Assembly (NCBI GenBank): GCA_963841635.1
Contig: CAWJDO010000002.1
Coordinates: 3,224,001 to 3,288,000, forward strand
Origin: DASWZN01 sp963841635
GTDB lineage: Bacteria > Acidobacteriota > Terriglobia > Bryobacterales > Bryobacteraceae
DNA length: 64,000 bases
Direction of reading: 5' to 3'
Positions 43,886 through 53,174 of the stretch are shown here, piece by piece. The notes under the pieces are model-generated. The model did no database searches, was not told the origin of the DNA, and saw nothing but the letters and a program-made list of their open reading frames with translations. Each line of letters starts with the position of its first letter. Position 1 is the stretch's first letter. Both the position numbers and the translations under genes were made by a program.

Positions 43886-45021
43886 GATACCGGAGCCTGT
43901 TGCTCGCCACGCTGCTGGTGGGCGCATTCATTTACATCACGTCGATCGCGCGCTGGGGCCCGTTCCATTTTGGCGGGGCGCCCTCGGGACGGATCTGGTC
44001 CGGCCCCGATGTGGCTCAGTCGGCCGGGCTGGGCACGGACGAGACCAACAACATCGATATCTATCGCAGCTCGCACACGGCGGTGGTGAACATCACCAGC
44101 ACCGTCTACCGGCGCAACTGGTTTCTGGAAATCATTCCGCAACAGGGCACCGGCTCGGGCTTCCTGGTGGACGATAGCGGGCGGATCCTGACCAACAACC
44201 ATGTGGTGGCGGGGGCCGAAGAAGTGGAAGTCACGTTGACCGATCAGTCGAAATACAAGGCCCGCGTGCTGGCGCGCGACGCCGCCAACGACGTGGCCCT
44301 CATCCAGATCAGCCCGCGCAAGAAGCTGCCGTTCCTCCACCTGGGCGACTCGGATCCGCTGCAGGTGGGGCAGAAGGTGCTGGCCATCGGCAATCCGTTT
44401 GGCCTCGAGGGCACGCTGACCACGGGCGTGATCAGCTCGCTCGGCCGCAGCCTGCAGGACGAAGGGGGGCGGACGCTCGAGAACATGATCCAGACCGACG
44501 CCGCCATCAATCCCGGCAACAGCGGCGGACCGCTGCTCGATTCGCACGGCAACGTGATCGGCATCAACACCGCGATCTACGGTCCGGGGTCGAACATCGG
44601 CATCGGTTTCGCCCTGCCCATCAACCGCGCCAAACTGATGCTCAACGAATACGCGGCGCGCGGCAAGTTCGCTCCGCCGCGGCTGGGCGTCTCGGTGATG
44701 TACGTGGCGGGCGACCTGGCGGAGGCGCTGCAACTGCCGGCGGAGGGCGGCCTGCTGATCGTGAGGGTGGATTCCGACTCGCCCGCCGAAAGGGCCGGAC
44801 TGCATGGCGCCACCCGCACCGTCGTGATCGGGATGTACCAGATCGAGGCCGGCGGCGACCTCATCATGAACGTAGACGGCAGGGCGGTAGAGGGTCGCGA
44901 TGCTCTCACGCGCGCCCTGAGCCGCCACCGTCCGGGCGACACCATGGAACTGACCGTCTTCCGGAGCGGGCGCACGGTGAAACTGTCGGTCAAGCTGGGC
45001 GAGGGCTCGACGACGCTGTAA
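43882..45021 (+). CDS. HtrA/DegP-type periplasmic serine protease with one PDZ
   Basis: The 379-residue protein has an N-terminal membrane anchor (LLLATLLVGAFIYITSI). The trypsin-like domain has its triad at His107 (TNNHVV), Asp137 (NDVALI) and Ser214 (GNSGGP), and a single PDZ follows from about residue 265 (PPRLGVSVMY, then DSDSPAERAGLHG). It is expected to clear or refold damaged envelope proteins. It is coupled to coaE by an ATGA overlap and followed directly by a strong hairpin. Confidence 0.94.
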   Translation: MRYRSLLLATLLVGAFIYITSIARWGPFHFGGAPSGRIWSGPDVAQSAGLGTDETNNIDIYRSSHTAVVNITSTVYRRNWFLEIIPQQGTGSGFLVDDSGRILTNNHVVAGAEEVEVTLTDQSKYKARVLARDAANDVALIQISPRKKLPFLHLGDSDPLQVGQKVLAIGNPFGLEGTLTTGVISSLGRSLQDEGGRTLENMIQTDAAINPGNSGGPLLDSHGNVIGINTAIYGPGSNIGIGFALPINRAKLMLNEYAARGKFAPPRLGVSVMYVAGDLAEALQLPAEGGLLIVRVDSDSPAERAGLHGATRTVVIGMYQIEAGGDLIMNVDGRAVEGRDALTRALSRHRPGDTMELTVFRSGRTVKLSVKLGEGSTTL

Positions 45022-45040
45022 GGGCCGCCTGCGGCGGCCC
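45022..45040 (+). terminator. Hairpin directly after the htrA-type gene
   Basis: GGGCCGCC-TGC-GGCGGCCC is a perfect 8-bp GC stem with a 3-nt loop, starting immediately after the TAA. No T-tract follows. It is a likely end point for the folD-coaE-protease transcript. Confidence 0.5.
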
Positions 45041-45170
45041 GCTCGTTGCTTGTCGCTCGTCGCCCGTCGATCCTTTGTGGGATTCGTGCGCTTCGCGATC
45101 GGCAGTCGTTACGGGCGAAGCGGGGAAGAGCCTCCGGAATCGACGAGCGACAGGCGACGAGCGACGAGCG
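45040..45170. repeat. Inverted pair of family D repeats
   Basis: A family D copy on the minus strand (about 45040-45073) and one on the plus strand (45141-45170) face each other across ~67 bp, so the transcript could form a long stem. They fill most of the gap before the glycosyltransferase gene. Confidence 0.65.
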
Positions 45171-45194
45171 CATTGGTACACTTGAATCAACGCT

Positions 45195-46169
45195 ATGATC
45201 TCCGTCGTCATCCCGGTTCACAACGAAGAACCGGCTTTGCTCCCGCTCTATGACCGGCTCACGACGGTCCTGACCGCCGTCGGGCGGCCGTATGAGGTCA
45301 TCTTCGTCGACGACGCATCGACCGATCACAGCTTCGAGTTACTCGCCAATCTGGCCGAGACCGATGCGCATTTGAAGGTCGTTCAATTGCGGCGTAATTT
45401 CGGCCAGACCGCGGCGCTGGCCGCCGGGTTCCATCAGGCCGCCGGCGAGATCGTGGTCTCGATGGACGGCGACCTGCAGCACGCGCCCGAAGACATTCCG
45501 GCCCTGCTCGCCAAGCTCGACGAGGGCTATGACATTGCCAGCGGCTGGCGCAAGGTCCGCGTGGACAATGCAATCACGCGGCGGCTGCCGTCGCTCATCG
45601 CCAACTGGATCATGGCCAGGGTGTCGGGCATCGAACTGCACGACTTCGGCACTACCTTCAAGGCCTACCGCGCCGAGATCCTCAAGGACGTTCACCTGTA
45701 CGGCGAGTTGCACCGCTTCATCCCGGCGCTGGCGAGCGCTTACGGAGCGCGTGTCGCGGAGGTGCCGATTCAGAACATCGTCCGCCCCAGCGGCAGCTCG
45801 CACTACGGGCTCGGGCGGACCATGCACGTGCTGTTCGATATCGTCACCATCAAGTTCCTTCTGAGCTACTTCACGCGGCCGATGCAGCTGTTCGGCAACC
45901 TGGGCCTGCTGAGCACTCTCGCGGGTACCGGCATCCTGGGCTGGCTGGTGCTTCGGAAGTTCACCGTCGGGGACGACCTGGTTCTCAAGCACGGACCGAT
46001 GATGCTGGCAGGGGGTCTGCTACTGCTGGCGGGCCTGATGATGTTCTGCACGGGCCTGCTGGGGGAGATCCTCATGCGCACCTATTTCGAGACCCAGGGA
46101 CGGCGCATTTACGCGGTCCGCCAGATCCGGTGCCGGCGCGAGAAGCGCATGCAAGGCGAAGCCCGCTAG
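45195..46169 (+). CDS. Family 2 glycosyltransferase, polyprenyl-phosphate type, with two C-terminal helices
   Basis: The 324-residue protein has a GT-A fold: ISVVIPVHNEEPALLPLYDR, EVIFVDDASTDHS, RRNFGQTAALAAGF and SMDGDLQHAPEDIP with the metal-binding acidic residues, then DFGTTFKAYR. Two membrane helices follow (LGLLSTLAGTGILGWLVL and MMLAGGLLLLAGLMMFCTGL). This GtrB/ArnC-like layout transfers a sugar to undecaprenyl phosphate for envelope glycans. The sugar cannot be told. Confidence 0.92.
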   Translation: MISVVIPVHNEEPALLPLYDRLTTVLTAVGRPYEVIFVDDASTDHSFELLANLAETDAHLKVVQLRRNFGQTAALAAGFHQAAGEIVVSMDGDLQHAPEDIPALLAKLDEGYDIASGWRKVRVDNAITRRLPSLIANWIMARVSGIELHDFGTTFKAYRAEILKDVHLYGELHRFIPALASAYGARVAEVPIQNIVRPSGSSHYGLGRTMHVLFDIVTIKFLLSYFTRPMQLFGNLGLLSTLAGTGILGWLVLRKFTVGDDLVLKHGPMMLAGGLLLLAGLMMFCTGLLGEILMRTYFETQGRRIYAVRQIRCRREKRMQGEAR

Positions 46170-46222
46170 CGGCGTGTTTCCCGAGTCGTGTGAGTACCGG
46201 TACGAAACGCCGCTTTGATGTC

Positions 46223-46251
46223 TTGACAGTGCCCCCGCCTGCCGATAGACT
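46223..46251 (+). promoter_or_regulatory. Sigma-70-type promoter abutting the PEP-CTERM gene
   Basis: TTGACA, a 17-bp spacer and TAGACT end only 8 nt before the ATG at 46260. A start 6-7 nt downstream of the -10 would make the mRNA leaderless or nearly so. Confidence 0.65.
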
Positions 46252-46259
46252 CGTCACAC

Positions 46260-46937
46260 ATGGATCCCCGCATTTTGGTGAGAGTTGTACTTGCACTCAT
46301 GATCGCCGCATTGGTCCCAGCGCTCTCAGCGACTACCATAGGGTTCTACTATGGTGGGCAGAGTTGCGGGCTTGCCGGGTTCTGCACAGCCGTACCGGCC
46401 GCCATGACAATCAGCTTCGATGACCTCCTGGCAACTACGCTGTCGCCTTATGTCGATGGCCTCGCCACGTACTCATGGGAGGCTGCAAACTCTCCATTCG
46501 TTCAGGGCAATGTATCCGGCCAATGGGCGGCACCAGTGGCCGACTCGACCACGTTTCTGACGATTGGCTCGCTCGACAGGCCAGGCACCGTCACGATCTC
46601 GTTCAGCGAGCCGATCCGTTACTTCGGGCTGTACATGGCGAGTCCGGACAGCTATAACAGCATCTCCTTCTTTGACAACGCGGGCCTGATCCGGACCTTC
46701 GCGGGGAACGCACTGATCAACCCGGGGAATGGGGATCAGACAATCGCGGACTACCTGAACTTCTATACAGTTGGAGGCTCGATCACCGAGATCGTGATGT
46801 CTTCCTCGAGCGCCGCATTCGAGACGGACAGCCACTCCTACGAGACCGTGCCCGAGCCCGGCACCCTGGGGACGCTTGGACTTGGGTTGGCGGTCGCCGC
46901 GCTCATGGCCAGGCGACGCCGGCTGTCGGTCGGTTGA
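46260..46937 (+). CDS. PEP-CTERM-anchored exported protein 1
   Basis: The 225-residue protein has a signal peptide (LVRVVLALMIAALVPALSA), a beta-rich body (TVTISFSEPIRYFGLYMASP), and a C-terminal VPEPGTLGTLGLGLAVAALM followed by ARRRR. This PEP-CTERM tripartite signal is recognised by exosortase for sorting to the surface. No exosortase is in the window. No Shine-Dalgarno lies before the ATG, in keeping with the adjoining promoter. Confidence 0.88.
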   Translation: MDPRILVRVVLALMIAALVPALSATTIGFYYGGQSCGLAGFCTAVPAAMTISFDDLLATTLSPYVDGLATYSWEAANSPFVQGNVSGQWAAPVADSTTFLTIGSLDRPGTVTISFSEPIRYFGLYMASPDSYNSISFFDNAGLIRTFAGNALINPGNGDQTIADYLNFYTVGGSITEIVMSSSSAAFETDSHSYETVPEPGTLGTLGLGLAVAALMARRRRLSVG

Positions 46938-47398
46938 TCCCCTCCAGTAACCGCAGTCCAGGCTCCGCTATTCCACCGCCTCGGCCAGGTGCCTGGCCGG
47001 ACTCCTGGCCCATCGTTTGGAGTTGGCGGACTCGAACCCGGTCAGCCCTCTGGTTGAGGGACGAGCCGATCCGCGGCGTCGAGCGCGCCGCTCAAGTCCG
47101 GTGCGAAATCGTCCTCGCCGATATCCACCCCGAGTTCGGGTTGGGCTCGAAAGGCCGCCTATCAGAACCCCCAGTTTGGGATAAAGCGACGACCCGAGCA
47201 GGAAGTGCAAGAACTACCTGCTTGGCCCCCATTTGGGGGGGGCCCAATGCCTGACGTACTGTTTGACGAGAATGCTTAGATTAAAACATGAGAGAAACTT
47301 CTCTTGTAGTCTCGGTCCTTAGCGTATACTCGATCTCGCAGGCTTGAGCCCCGCGCTAAGGTTCGGGACTTGTGTCTGGCCGGCTACAGGAGCTGAGA
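46938..47398. other. Intergenic region with displaced comM fragment and promoter-like sequence
   Basis: The left end holds a comM 3'-end fragment (next entry). Further on are a tRNA T-arm-like stretch at 47016-47040 that does not fold into a tRNA, a G-run palindrome around 47225-47245, and an upstream motif ATGAGAGAAAC with TTCTCTTG (47288-47306) leading to TATACT at 47325-47330. That last motif resembles the region before dnaB. Confidence 0.6.
46942..46998 (-). pseudogene. Displaced comM 3'-end fragment, short copy
   Basis: About 56 bp match the final codons of intact comM (57510 onward), with seven mismatches by my alignment, starting at the end of the gene as the other copies do. The stop codon itself is not preserved. 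Confidence 0.7.
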
Positions 47399-48052
47399 AT
47401 GGCTTTGAAAGCGATCGCGAACGCCCTTGGGGTGATGGCGCTTGGCGTGGGCTTTATGTCCGGCGACACCATCGGCAATCCTGTGATTGAGCGCACTTAC
47501 ATCGACACCTGCGATGGATGTTCGTTTGCCTTGGAGACGCCGCTTACTCCGGATTCGGGTGCGCTCTTGAGCTGGTCTTTCTACGCCGATACCACCGGCC
47601 GGTCGATCACGCCGATTCTGTACACGCTGACGGGGGGCAATTTCGTGATTGTCGGTATCGGCACCACGCAGACGGTCACCACGCTCGGCGTCAACACGGA
47701 TCCCTTCGGTCTGGTCGCGGGTACCGCTGCCATCACAGGCTCGAATTTCTACTTTGGATACCGCGACGGCGGCACAACGCTGGGCAGTGGGAACCCGGGC
47801 ACGGTCTCTATTAGCGACTCTGTCACCGGCGCGCTGATGTACTACTTCGGCAATGGATTGCCATCCCCCGAGAACGTCGGCATCTCTGTTGGTCAGACGA
47901 TGGTCTTGGGAAGTGTGCAGGACGGACTGTTGTCCCGCAACTACTCGATCTCGGTGACGACGGAGGCGGTTCCCGAACCGGCGACCATCGCGTTCGCGGG
48001 ACTTGGGCTGCTGGCCATTGGGTTCTTCGGCCGACGCCTCTCCCGCCGCTAG
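47399..48052 (+). CDS. PEP-CTERM-anchored exported protein 2
   Basis: The 217-residue protein starts MALKAIANALGVMALGVGFM (signal), has a Cys pair (CDGC) early and a beta-rich body. It ends VPEPATIAFAGLGLLAIGFF followed by GRRLSRR, the PEP-CTERM sorting signal. I choose the ATG at 47399, which follows an AGGAG site; a GTG at 47372 is in frame but lacks one. It is not similar to protein 1 outside the sorting signal. Confidence 0.85.
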   Translation: MALKAIANALGVMALGVGFMSGDTIGNPVIERTYIDTCDGCSFALETPLTPDSGALLSWSFYADTTGRSITPILYTLTGGNFVIVGIGTTQTVTTLGVNTDPFGLVAGTAAITGSNFYFGYRDGGTTLGSGNPGTVSISDSVTGALMYYFGNGLPSPENVGISVGQTMVLGSVQDGLLSRNYSISVTTEAVPEPATIAFAGLGLLAIGFFGRRLSRR

Positions 48053-48812
48053 ACTTCCGCCGCGCTCGCTCTTTTCGGCGGCTTGATTACACTCGAAAAC
48101 GGACCCGTCCAGCGATAGCGGCTCTTGCCGCGGAATCCGCCCCGGCGTCATCCCAGGAGACCGGGCAAAGGTCAAAGGGCGTCGCGTTCAATCCCAGGAC
48201 CACCCCGCGAAGAGGATCTCCGAAGGCGAATCACCCTTGTAGAGGATCACATAGATGCCCTGTCCCCTGTCGGCAAGTTGCCCGAGGATCGCCAGGACAT
48301 CCTGTACCAGCGCCGCCGTGGGGGTGGCGTGCCGAGCCCCAGGTCCCGGCTTTTCGAGATCCACCGGGAACTCGGGGAATCGTTGCACAGGATTGTAGCG
48401 GCCGGCTTCAAACTAGTCCTTCCCCGCTCCTTGGCCTGGTTCCAACTCGCGCTACCCGGATCTCTCGAGACGCCGACCAGCCCGGGGACCTACCGACCAT
48501 CGGCCACAAGCCGCGAGTGTTCGTCATCCCGCAGCCGGAAACACATAGGAAATCTTGTCTTCGTGGATCGTTGCGCTGCCCACATAGTGGATTTTGCGAA
48601 ACCGCGGTGTGTATTGTTTCTCGAGGGCTAACGTTGGATGCCCATATGGACGCCCGAGGTCAAGCGACATCCAGGAGTGTCCACTGCCACGGGAGGCGCC
48701 ACTTCACAAGAAAGGGTTGCTGTGGGAGCGTATCGGGATTGTCGAAATTCGAGTCCTCTGTGATGTGCAACATCCTATAATCCATTGGCGTCAGTGTAGC
48801 GCCAGTAAGTGG
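48053..48812. other. Long region without a convincing gene
   Basis: Two weak candidates are a 66-residue minus-strand frame (48188-48388, GTG start) and an overlapping plus-strand frame (48125-48631) rich in Arg, Pro and Ser. Neither has a good ribosome site or recognisable domain. The right end (48804-48812) is the target duplication of the IS element. Confidence 0.5.
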
Positions 48813-48965
48813 CAGCAGTCTCGGAATTGAAAAAGTGAGTTCCCGCTAAGACCTTGACGCCGCTGGGGCGACCGAGGGGACGTTCGCACAGCGCCACCAC
48901 TCCAATCTTCGCGTTCATTGTTTTGGCTTGTTTTATCCTATTTCTTGTTGTATGATTACAGCAAG

Positions 48966-49316
48966 ATGGAGATCAGCCCCAAGGGCCAGCAGGCCTCCCG
49001 GCTCCGCCAGCGCAAGTTCGAACTCCTCCGCAAATTCCAACTCCCGGCTGAACTGCTGCCCGGCTCCTTGTCCGTCAGCCACACCCGTTGCGGTAAGCCA
49101 ACCTGCCACTGCGCCTCCGGCGGCCCCGGGCACCCGGCTTGGTCGTTGACCTTCATGGTCCAGGGCAAGAAACGGGTGGAACGCATCCCCAAGGAGTGGG
49201 TCGACCAGGTGCGCCGCCGCGTGGAGGCCGGCCGCGAGTTTCAGGAGGCCCTCAAGGAAGTGCTGGCGGCCAACGCCGAACTGCTGGTGCTATGGCGGAA
49301 ACAGCAACCCCGGTGA
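48966..49316 (+). CDS. IS accessory protein (DUF6788-like)
   Basis: The 116-residue basic protein has SVSHTRCGKPTCHCASGGPG, a small Cys cluster, and a helical C-terminus. Proteins of this kind (DUF6788-like) are found directly before DDE transposases and may help DNA binding. It overlaps the transposase gene by 25 bp in another frame. I start at the ATG (MEISPKGQQA); there is an AGCAAG but no strong ribosome site. Confidence 0.7.
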   Translation: MEISPKGQQASRLRQRKFELLRKFQLPAELLPGSLSVSHTRCGKPTCHCASGGPGHPAWSLTFMVQGKKRVERIPKEWVDQVRRRVEAGREFQEALKEVLAANAELLVLWRKQQPR

Positions 49317-50506
49317 GCGAACCCAGCGCGCTGAAGATCCTGCACTACGCTTCCTATTGTTTGGGCCTGAAGTCCTATTTCCAGCACCCCGGCGATGGCC
49401 GGATTCGACCGCGCATTCCGGCGCCCGCCTTGGTCTGGTCGCTGCTCATCGCGCATCTGTTGCGCGCCTGGAGTTTCTTGCGCGTGGAATGGCTGGTGCA
49501 TTCCCCGGCCCGTCCCGGCCTGGGTGTCGGAACGGCCTTTGGCGATGACGCCCTGGCCTATTTCACCGAGCGTCTCGATCCGGAATCCACGCGCGCCGCG
49601 CTCAGCTCGGCGATCCACCAAGCCAAGCGCAACAAGGTTTTCGAGTGTACTCGTTTGATCGGACTGGCTCTGGACGGCACCGGCGCCGGGTATACCCAGA
49701 AGGAACCTTGCCCGCTATGTCATCCCGTCAAGGACGGTCAAGGGACCTTGCATGGCCACTTGCACCACTTCGCCCTGCTCACCGTGGTCGGCACGGGTAT
49801 CACCCTTCCCCTGGATGTAGAACCCTACGGGGCCGGAGACAGCGAGTACGCCGCCGGGCAGCGCCTGCTCCAGCGAGCCACGGCCCGCATCGGCAGACGC
49901 TTCGCCCAGTATGTCGTCGCCGACGGAGAGTTCGCCACGGCCCCTTTTCTCCACACTGCCGGCCAGCTCGGCCTGCGGGTGGTGGCGCGACTGAAGGGCA
50001 ATCTTCCCGAACTGTCTCAAGCCGCGGCGCGGCTCTTCGACGGCCAACCTCCGCACTCGGTCTCTTTTTACGGGGCCGACCGCGTGGAACTCTGGGATGC
50101 CGACGACTTTCCGCCCTGGGCCACCCTGGGGTGGGAACAGGTGCGCGTGTTGCGCTATCGGCAGTACAAACCGGATGGAACCGTGATCCAGGCCGAGTGG
50201 CTCACCGACTTTCCGCGCCGGCAGGTGGGAAGCTTCAACCTGTTCCGCCTGGCCAAGAACCGTTGGGAGATCGAAAACCAGGGCTTCAACGACGGCAAGA
50301 ATCGTTACGGCATGGAGCACATCTGCCATCACGATCCCAACAGCATGTTGCTGAACTGGCTGCTGATTGCCCTGGCCCTGGTCATCGAACGGCTGTACCG
50401 GCTGTGTTACCTGCACCGCGGCGCGCATCCTGTTCGCAGCGCCATCGACCTAGCCAGCCTGCTATGGCTGAACCTCCGCCTCCCATGCACCCAAAACACC
50501 AGCTAA
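49292..50506 (+). CDS. IS4-type DDE transposase
   Basis: The 404-residue protein has a DDE-type core: LDGTGAGYTQKEPCPLC (first Asp), VADGEFATAPFL (second Asp) and NRWEIENQGFNDGKNRYGME (Glu, in the Y-(2)-R-(3)-E-(6)-K-like signature of IS4-related enzymes). The reading frame is intact, so the element may still move. The start ATG lies within the accessory gene. Confidence 0.85.
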   Translation: MAETATPVSEPSALKILHYASYCLGLKSYFQHPGDGRIRPRIPAPALVWSLLIAHLLRAWSFLRVEWLVHSPARPGLGVGTAFGDDALAYFTERLDPESTRAALSSAIHQAKRNKVFECTRLIGLALDGTGAGYTQKEPCPLCHPVKDGQGTLHGHLHHFALLTVVGTGITLPLDVEPYGAGDSEYAAGQRLLQRATARIGRRFAQYVVADGEFATAPFLHTAGQLGLRVVARLKGNLPELSQAAARLFDGQPPHSVSFYGADRVELWDADDFPPWATLGWEQVRVLRYRQYKPDGTVIQAEWLTDFPRRQVGSFNLFRLAKNRWEIENQGFNDGKNRYGMEHICHHDPNSMLLNWLLIALALVIERLYRLCYLHRGAHPVRSAIDLASLLWLNLRLPCTQNTS

Positions 50507-50809
50507 TCCACGCTCCGCGCGGACCGCCTGCCGCGCGCTCGAAACCGACCGATCTTTGACAACCTCACCTGCCTAGCGGCACCACCTCAGGCTGCGCCGT
50601 CTCCTTTCACGCTGCCTGCGCCATCGCTCCCACGCGAAAATCAGTCCAGCCGACCGCGCCTACCTCTGAGCCCGACCAATTCCGAGACTGCTGAGTAAGT
50701 GGCGGCGACAGTTACATTCGCCAAGCCGTCTGGTACACTGAATTAGCGTTCAATCCATCAGAGGGGCCTAAGGCCAAGTCTCGGATCCTGAGCCCCGGAA
50801 GAGGCTTTA

Positions 50810-53137
50810 GTGAAATTCGCGACCATTCTCAGAGGCCATTTCTGTCCGACTGCCGCCCTGGTGGGCGTGCTCGGGCTTGCCCTTCACGTTCCGGCGGCAG
50901 CCACCGATATCACCTTCGCGTTTACGGCCGATGTCCACAGTGCCTTTGACGGCTATGATGACTCGCCGGGACTGCAATGGAGCTTACTGAAGGGCAAACC
51001 CCCGACCGACGACTATTTCTGGCTCCTGAAGAACGAGACCTGGACCACCCCGCGACACGACGGCTGTCAGATTCCCGGCAGCACCAAGATCGGCGGCATG
51101 ATGGACCTGTGCAACCAGATCCAACTCGTTCGCAAACTCAACGCGTTGCCCGGCAACGTCTGGCCTACGGCGGCAAGCTATGGGCAGCCGATCTCGCCCC
51201 CAAGAGGATTGCTGATCGGCGGCGATCTGACTCTGTGCGGGATCGGTATAGGTGGCCAAAAGTGCGGCGATCCCAACGTCACTTACAATGGCATTGCCGG
51301 CGCGCAGCTCGGGGCATTTGCCGCGCTCTTCGATCGGGACGTGATCAATTCCTATACCGGGACACTCGGCCAGATGAGCTTCCTCACCGGCCTTAACTTC
51401 AGCAACGACCTGCCGCTCCACTATGCGATCTATCCGGCTTTAGGCAATCATGATACGGATGACAACTCCGTGTTGAACTACCTCATGAACTGGGGAATCT
51501 TCGCCGACTATGCCAACGGCGACCGCAAAGTGACCAACCGCTACGATGCGACCGGAGCCTACTCACTCGACTGGGACGGCGTCCACATCATCAGCGCGGG
51601 CGTCTGCGCCGGATGCGATGCCAGCTATAACTACTCCGACGACAGCCTGAAGTGGTTCACGAACGATCTTGCGACTTATGCTTCCGACGGGCGGCCCGTC
51701 ATCCTCTACCAGCACTTTGGCTTCGATCATTTCTGTCTGACCAACGACTGGTACTCCGCTTCGCAACGGATAGAGGCGTACTGGAAGCTCTGGAAGGCGA
51801 TCGCGAACTACAACGTGATTGGCATATTCACTGGCCACAACCACAGCCAGAATGCGTACTATCAGTATCCGACGACCGCCACTCTTAAGTCGTCGCAAGC
51901 CCCATACGCTCCCTTCACCACCGTCCCATTCAATCCGAGTGCTGCGTTCAGCGACACCTATCTGCCCTACGATGTTTTCCTCCCGGGCGCTGGCTATCTC
52001 CAGAATTTCGCGGTGGCCAGGGTGACCGACCGCAGCTTCGAGGTGGCGACGACCAAGCCCGGGCTGAGCCCTAAGCTGGGCGGTTCCGCCGATGATTACG
52101 ACGGTTCGGGGCACCTCAATCTGAACGCCACATTGTCCAAGCGTCTTGTGCCTGGCCCAAAGAACCTGAAGCAGACGCGGAAGGTAGACGTGCCCACGCA
52201 ACAGGCGGCAGGGCTCCTGACTTCGGACCGGTCAAGTTACATCGTAAACGTCAAACCTTCCGGAGATTACTACGTCTGGACAGTCAACCAGAATAAGCTC
52301 CCGCAGGACGTTGTATCTTCGGGAACTGGTTTTAACGGGACGCTGGTTCCCTATTATGATCCTGCCAGCGGCGAGACGCGCGCGCTGCGCCTGAACGACG
52401 GCGCCGTAAGCGCCTACCGGATCGTCAAGGCCGGACCCAGGTCGGCGCCACTCCAGCTCCTCTGGGAATCCTCCGCGGTCAGCGGGTCTGGCTTTATGAT
52501 TTACAATCCCGGCGGTGCGAAACATGTCGTTACCTTTCAGAGGTTGGCCTTCGCCGATAAGACGTCGGCCTATCTGATCGTCGACATTCCGGGAAGCAGC
52601 TTCTATGTCTATCGAATCGACGCAACCGGCCTCACCCTGGTTGGTTCCGTGCCGAACCCTTCCACGGTCAACACGACGCTGACGCAACTGCTGCCAATTG
52701 CTTATTCGGGCGGGGATGGCTTCATCCGCTACTCGCGTACCGTTGACGGCGTGAACGCAGAGTTTTACCGCATCGACGACTCGCGAGCCGCTCAGGGCAT
52801 CTTCGCCTTCCCGGCGGTCGGCGCCGGCGAACAGTGGCCGATGGGATATACGGCGCGGGAGATCAGAATGATTGACGGGAGCACGCAGATTCTTCTGCAG
52901 AGATATCTACAGGAGATCCCGATCCAGGAGTCATACCCGCAAAGCCCGTACTACATTCGCTCGGTTCACGCGGATGGCCGGGGTACTGACGTATCCTGGA
53001 GAGGCCTGATTCTTCCGACCAATGCTACGAGCTTTGCGCAGCTTGGGTATACGAATGAGCAGTCGGACGTCATTGCGGCAACAAGCGACGGCCTCATGTT
53101 GCACTATCAGATGGGGCTGTACGTAGGCGAGGAATAG
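50810..53137 (+). CDS. Secreted calcineurin-like metallophosphoesterase
   Basis: The gene starts at GTG 50810 after GAAGAGG. The 775-residue protein has a signal peptide (AALVGVLGLALHVPAAA) and the five metallophosphoesterase blocks: FTADVHSAFD, LLIGGDLT, ALGNHDTDD, LYQHFGFDH and FTGHNHSQNA. The second half (about 430-775) is beta-rich and unrecognised, perhaps a propeller. Substrate unknown. A TTACAT/TACACT promoter-like pair with 16-bp spacing lies at 50712-50739, just past the IS end. Confidence 0.85.
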   Translation: MKFATILRGHFCPTAALVGVLGLALHVPAAATDITFAFTADVHSAFDGYDDSPGLQWSLLKGKPPTDDYFWLLKNETWTTPRHDGCQIPGSTKIGGMMDLCNQIQLVRKLNALPGNVWPTAASYGQPISPPRGLLIGGDLTLCGIGIGGQKCGDPNVTYNGIAGAQLGAFAALFDRDVINSYTGTLGQMSFLTGLNFSNDLPLHYAIYPALGNHDTDDNSVLNYLMNWGIFADYANGDRKVTNRYDATGAYSLDWDGVHIISAGVCAGCDASYNYSDDSLKWFTNDLATYASDGRPVILYQHFGFDHFCLTNDWYSASQRIEAYWKLWKAIANYNVIGIFTGHNHSQNAYYQYPTTATLKSSQAPYAPFTTVPFNPSAAFSDTYLPYDVFLPGAGYLQNFAVARVTDRSFEVATTKPGLSPKLGGSADDYDGSGHLNLNATLSKRLVPGPKNLKQTRKVDVPTQQAAGLLTSDRSSYIVNVKPSGDYYVWTVNQNKLPQDVVSSGTGFNGTLVPYYDPASGETRALRLNDGAVSAYRIVKAGPRSAPLQLLWESSAVSGSGFMIYNPGGAKHVVTFQRLAFADKTSAYLIVDIPGSSFYVYRIDATGLTLVGSVPNPSTVNTTLTQLLPIAYSGGDGFIRYSRTVDGVNAEFYRIDDSRAAQGIFAFPAVGAGEQWPMGYTAREIRMIDGSTQILLQRYLQEIPIQESYPQSPYYIRSVHADGRGTDVSWRGLILPTNATSFAQLGYTNEQSDVIAATSDGLMLHYQMGLYVGEE

Positions 53138-53174
53138 CGGGACCAGGCATAGGTCGCCGGCTCATCGCTCAAGG

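Larger units (their letters stand above)
48813..50693 (+). mobile_element. IS4-like insertion sequence with intact ends
   Basis: The 1881-bp element is bounded by perfect 17-bp inverted repeats CAGCAGTCTCGGAATTG (48813-48829 and its complement at 50677-50693). It is flanked by a 9-bp direct repeat AGTAAGTGG (48804-48812 and 50694-50702), the expected target duplication. It carries two overlapping genes. The perfect ends and duplication suggest a fairly recent insertion. Confidence 0.92.

Noticed and set aside
47016..47040. tRNA-like T-arm (minus-strand GGGTTCGAGTCC) between the PEP-CTERM genes
   Set aside because: No matching acceptor stem, D-arm or proper 5+7 anticodon arm can be folded around it; at most a remnant.
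48125..48631. 168-codon open frame in the gap before the IS element
   Set aside because: Arg/Pro/Ser-rich, overlaps another frame on the opposite strand, no ribosome site and no recognisable domain.
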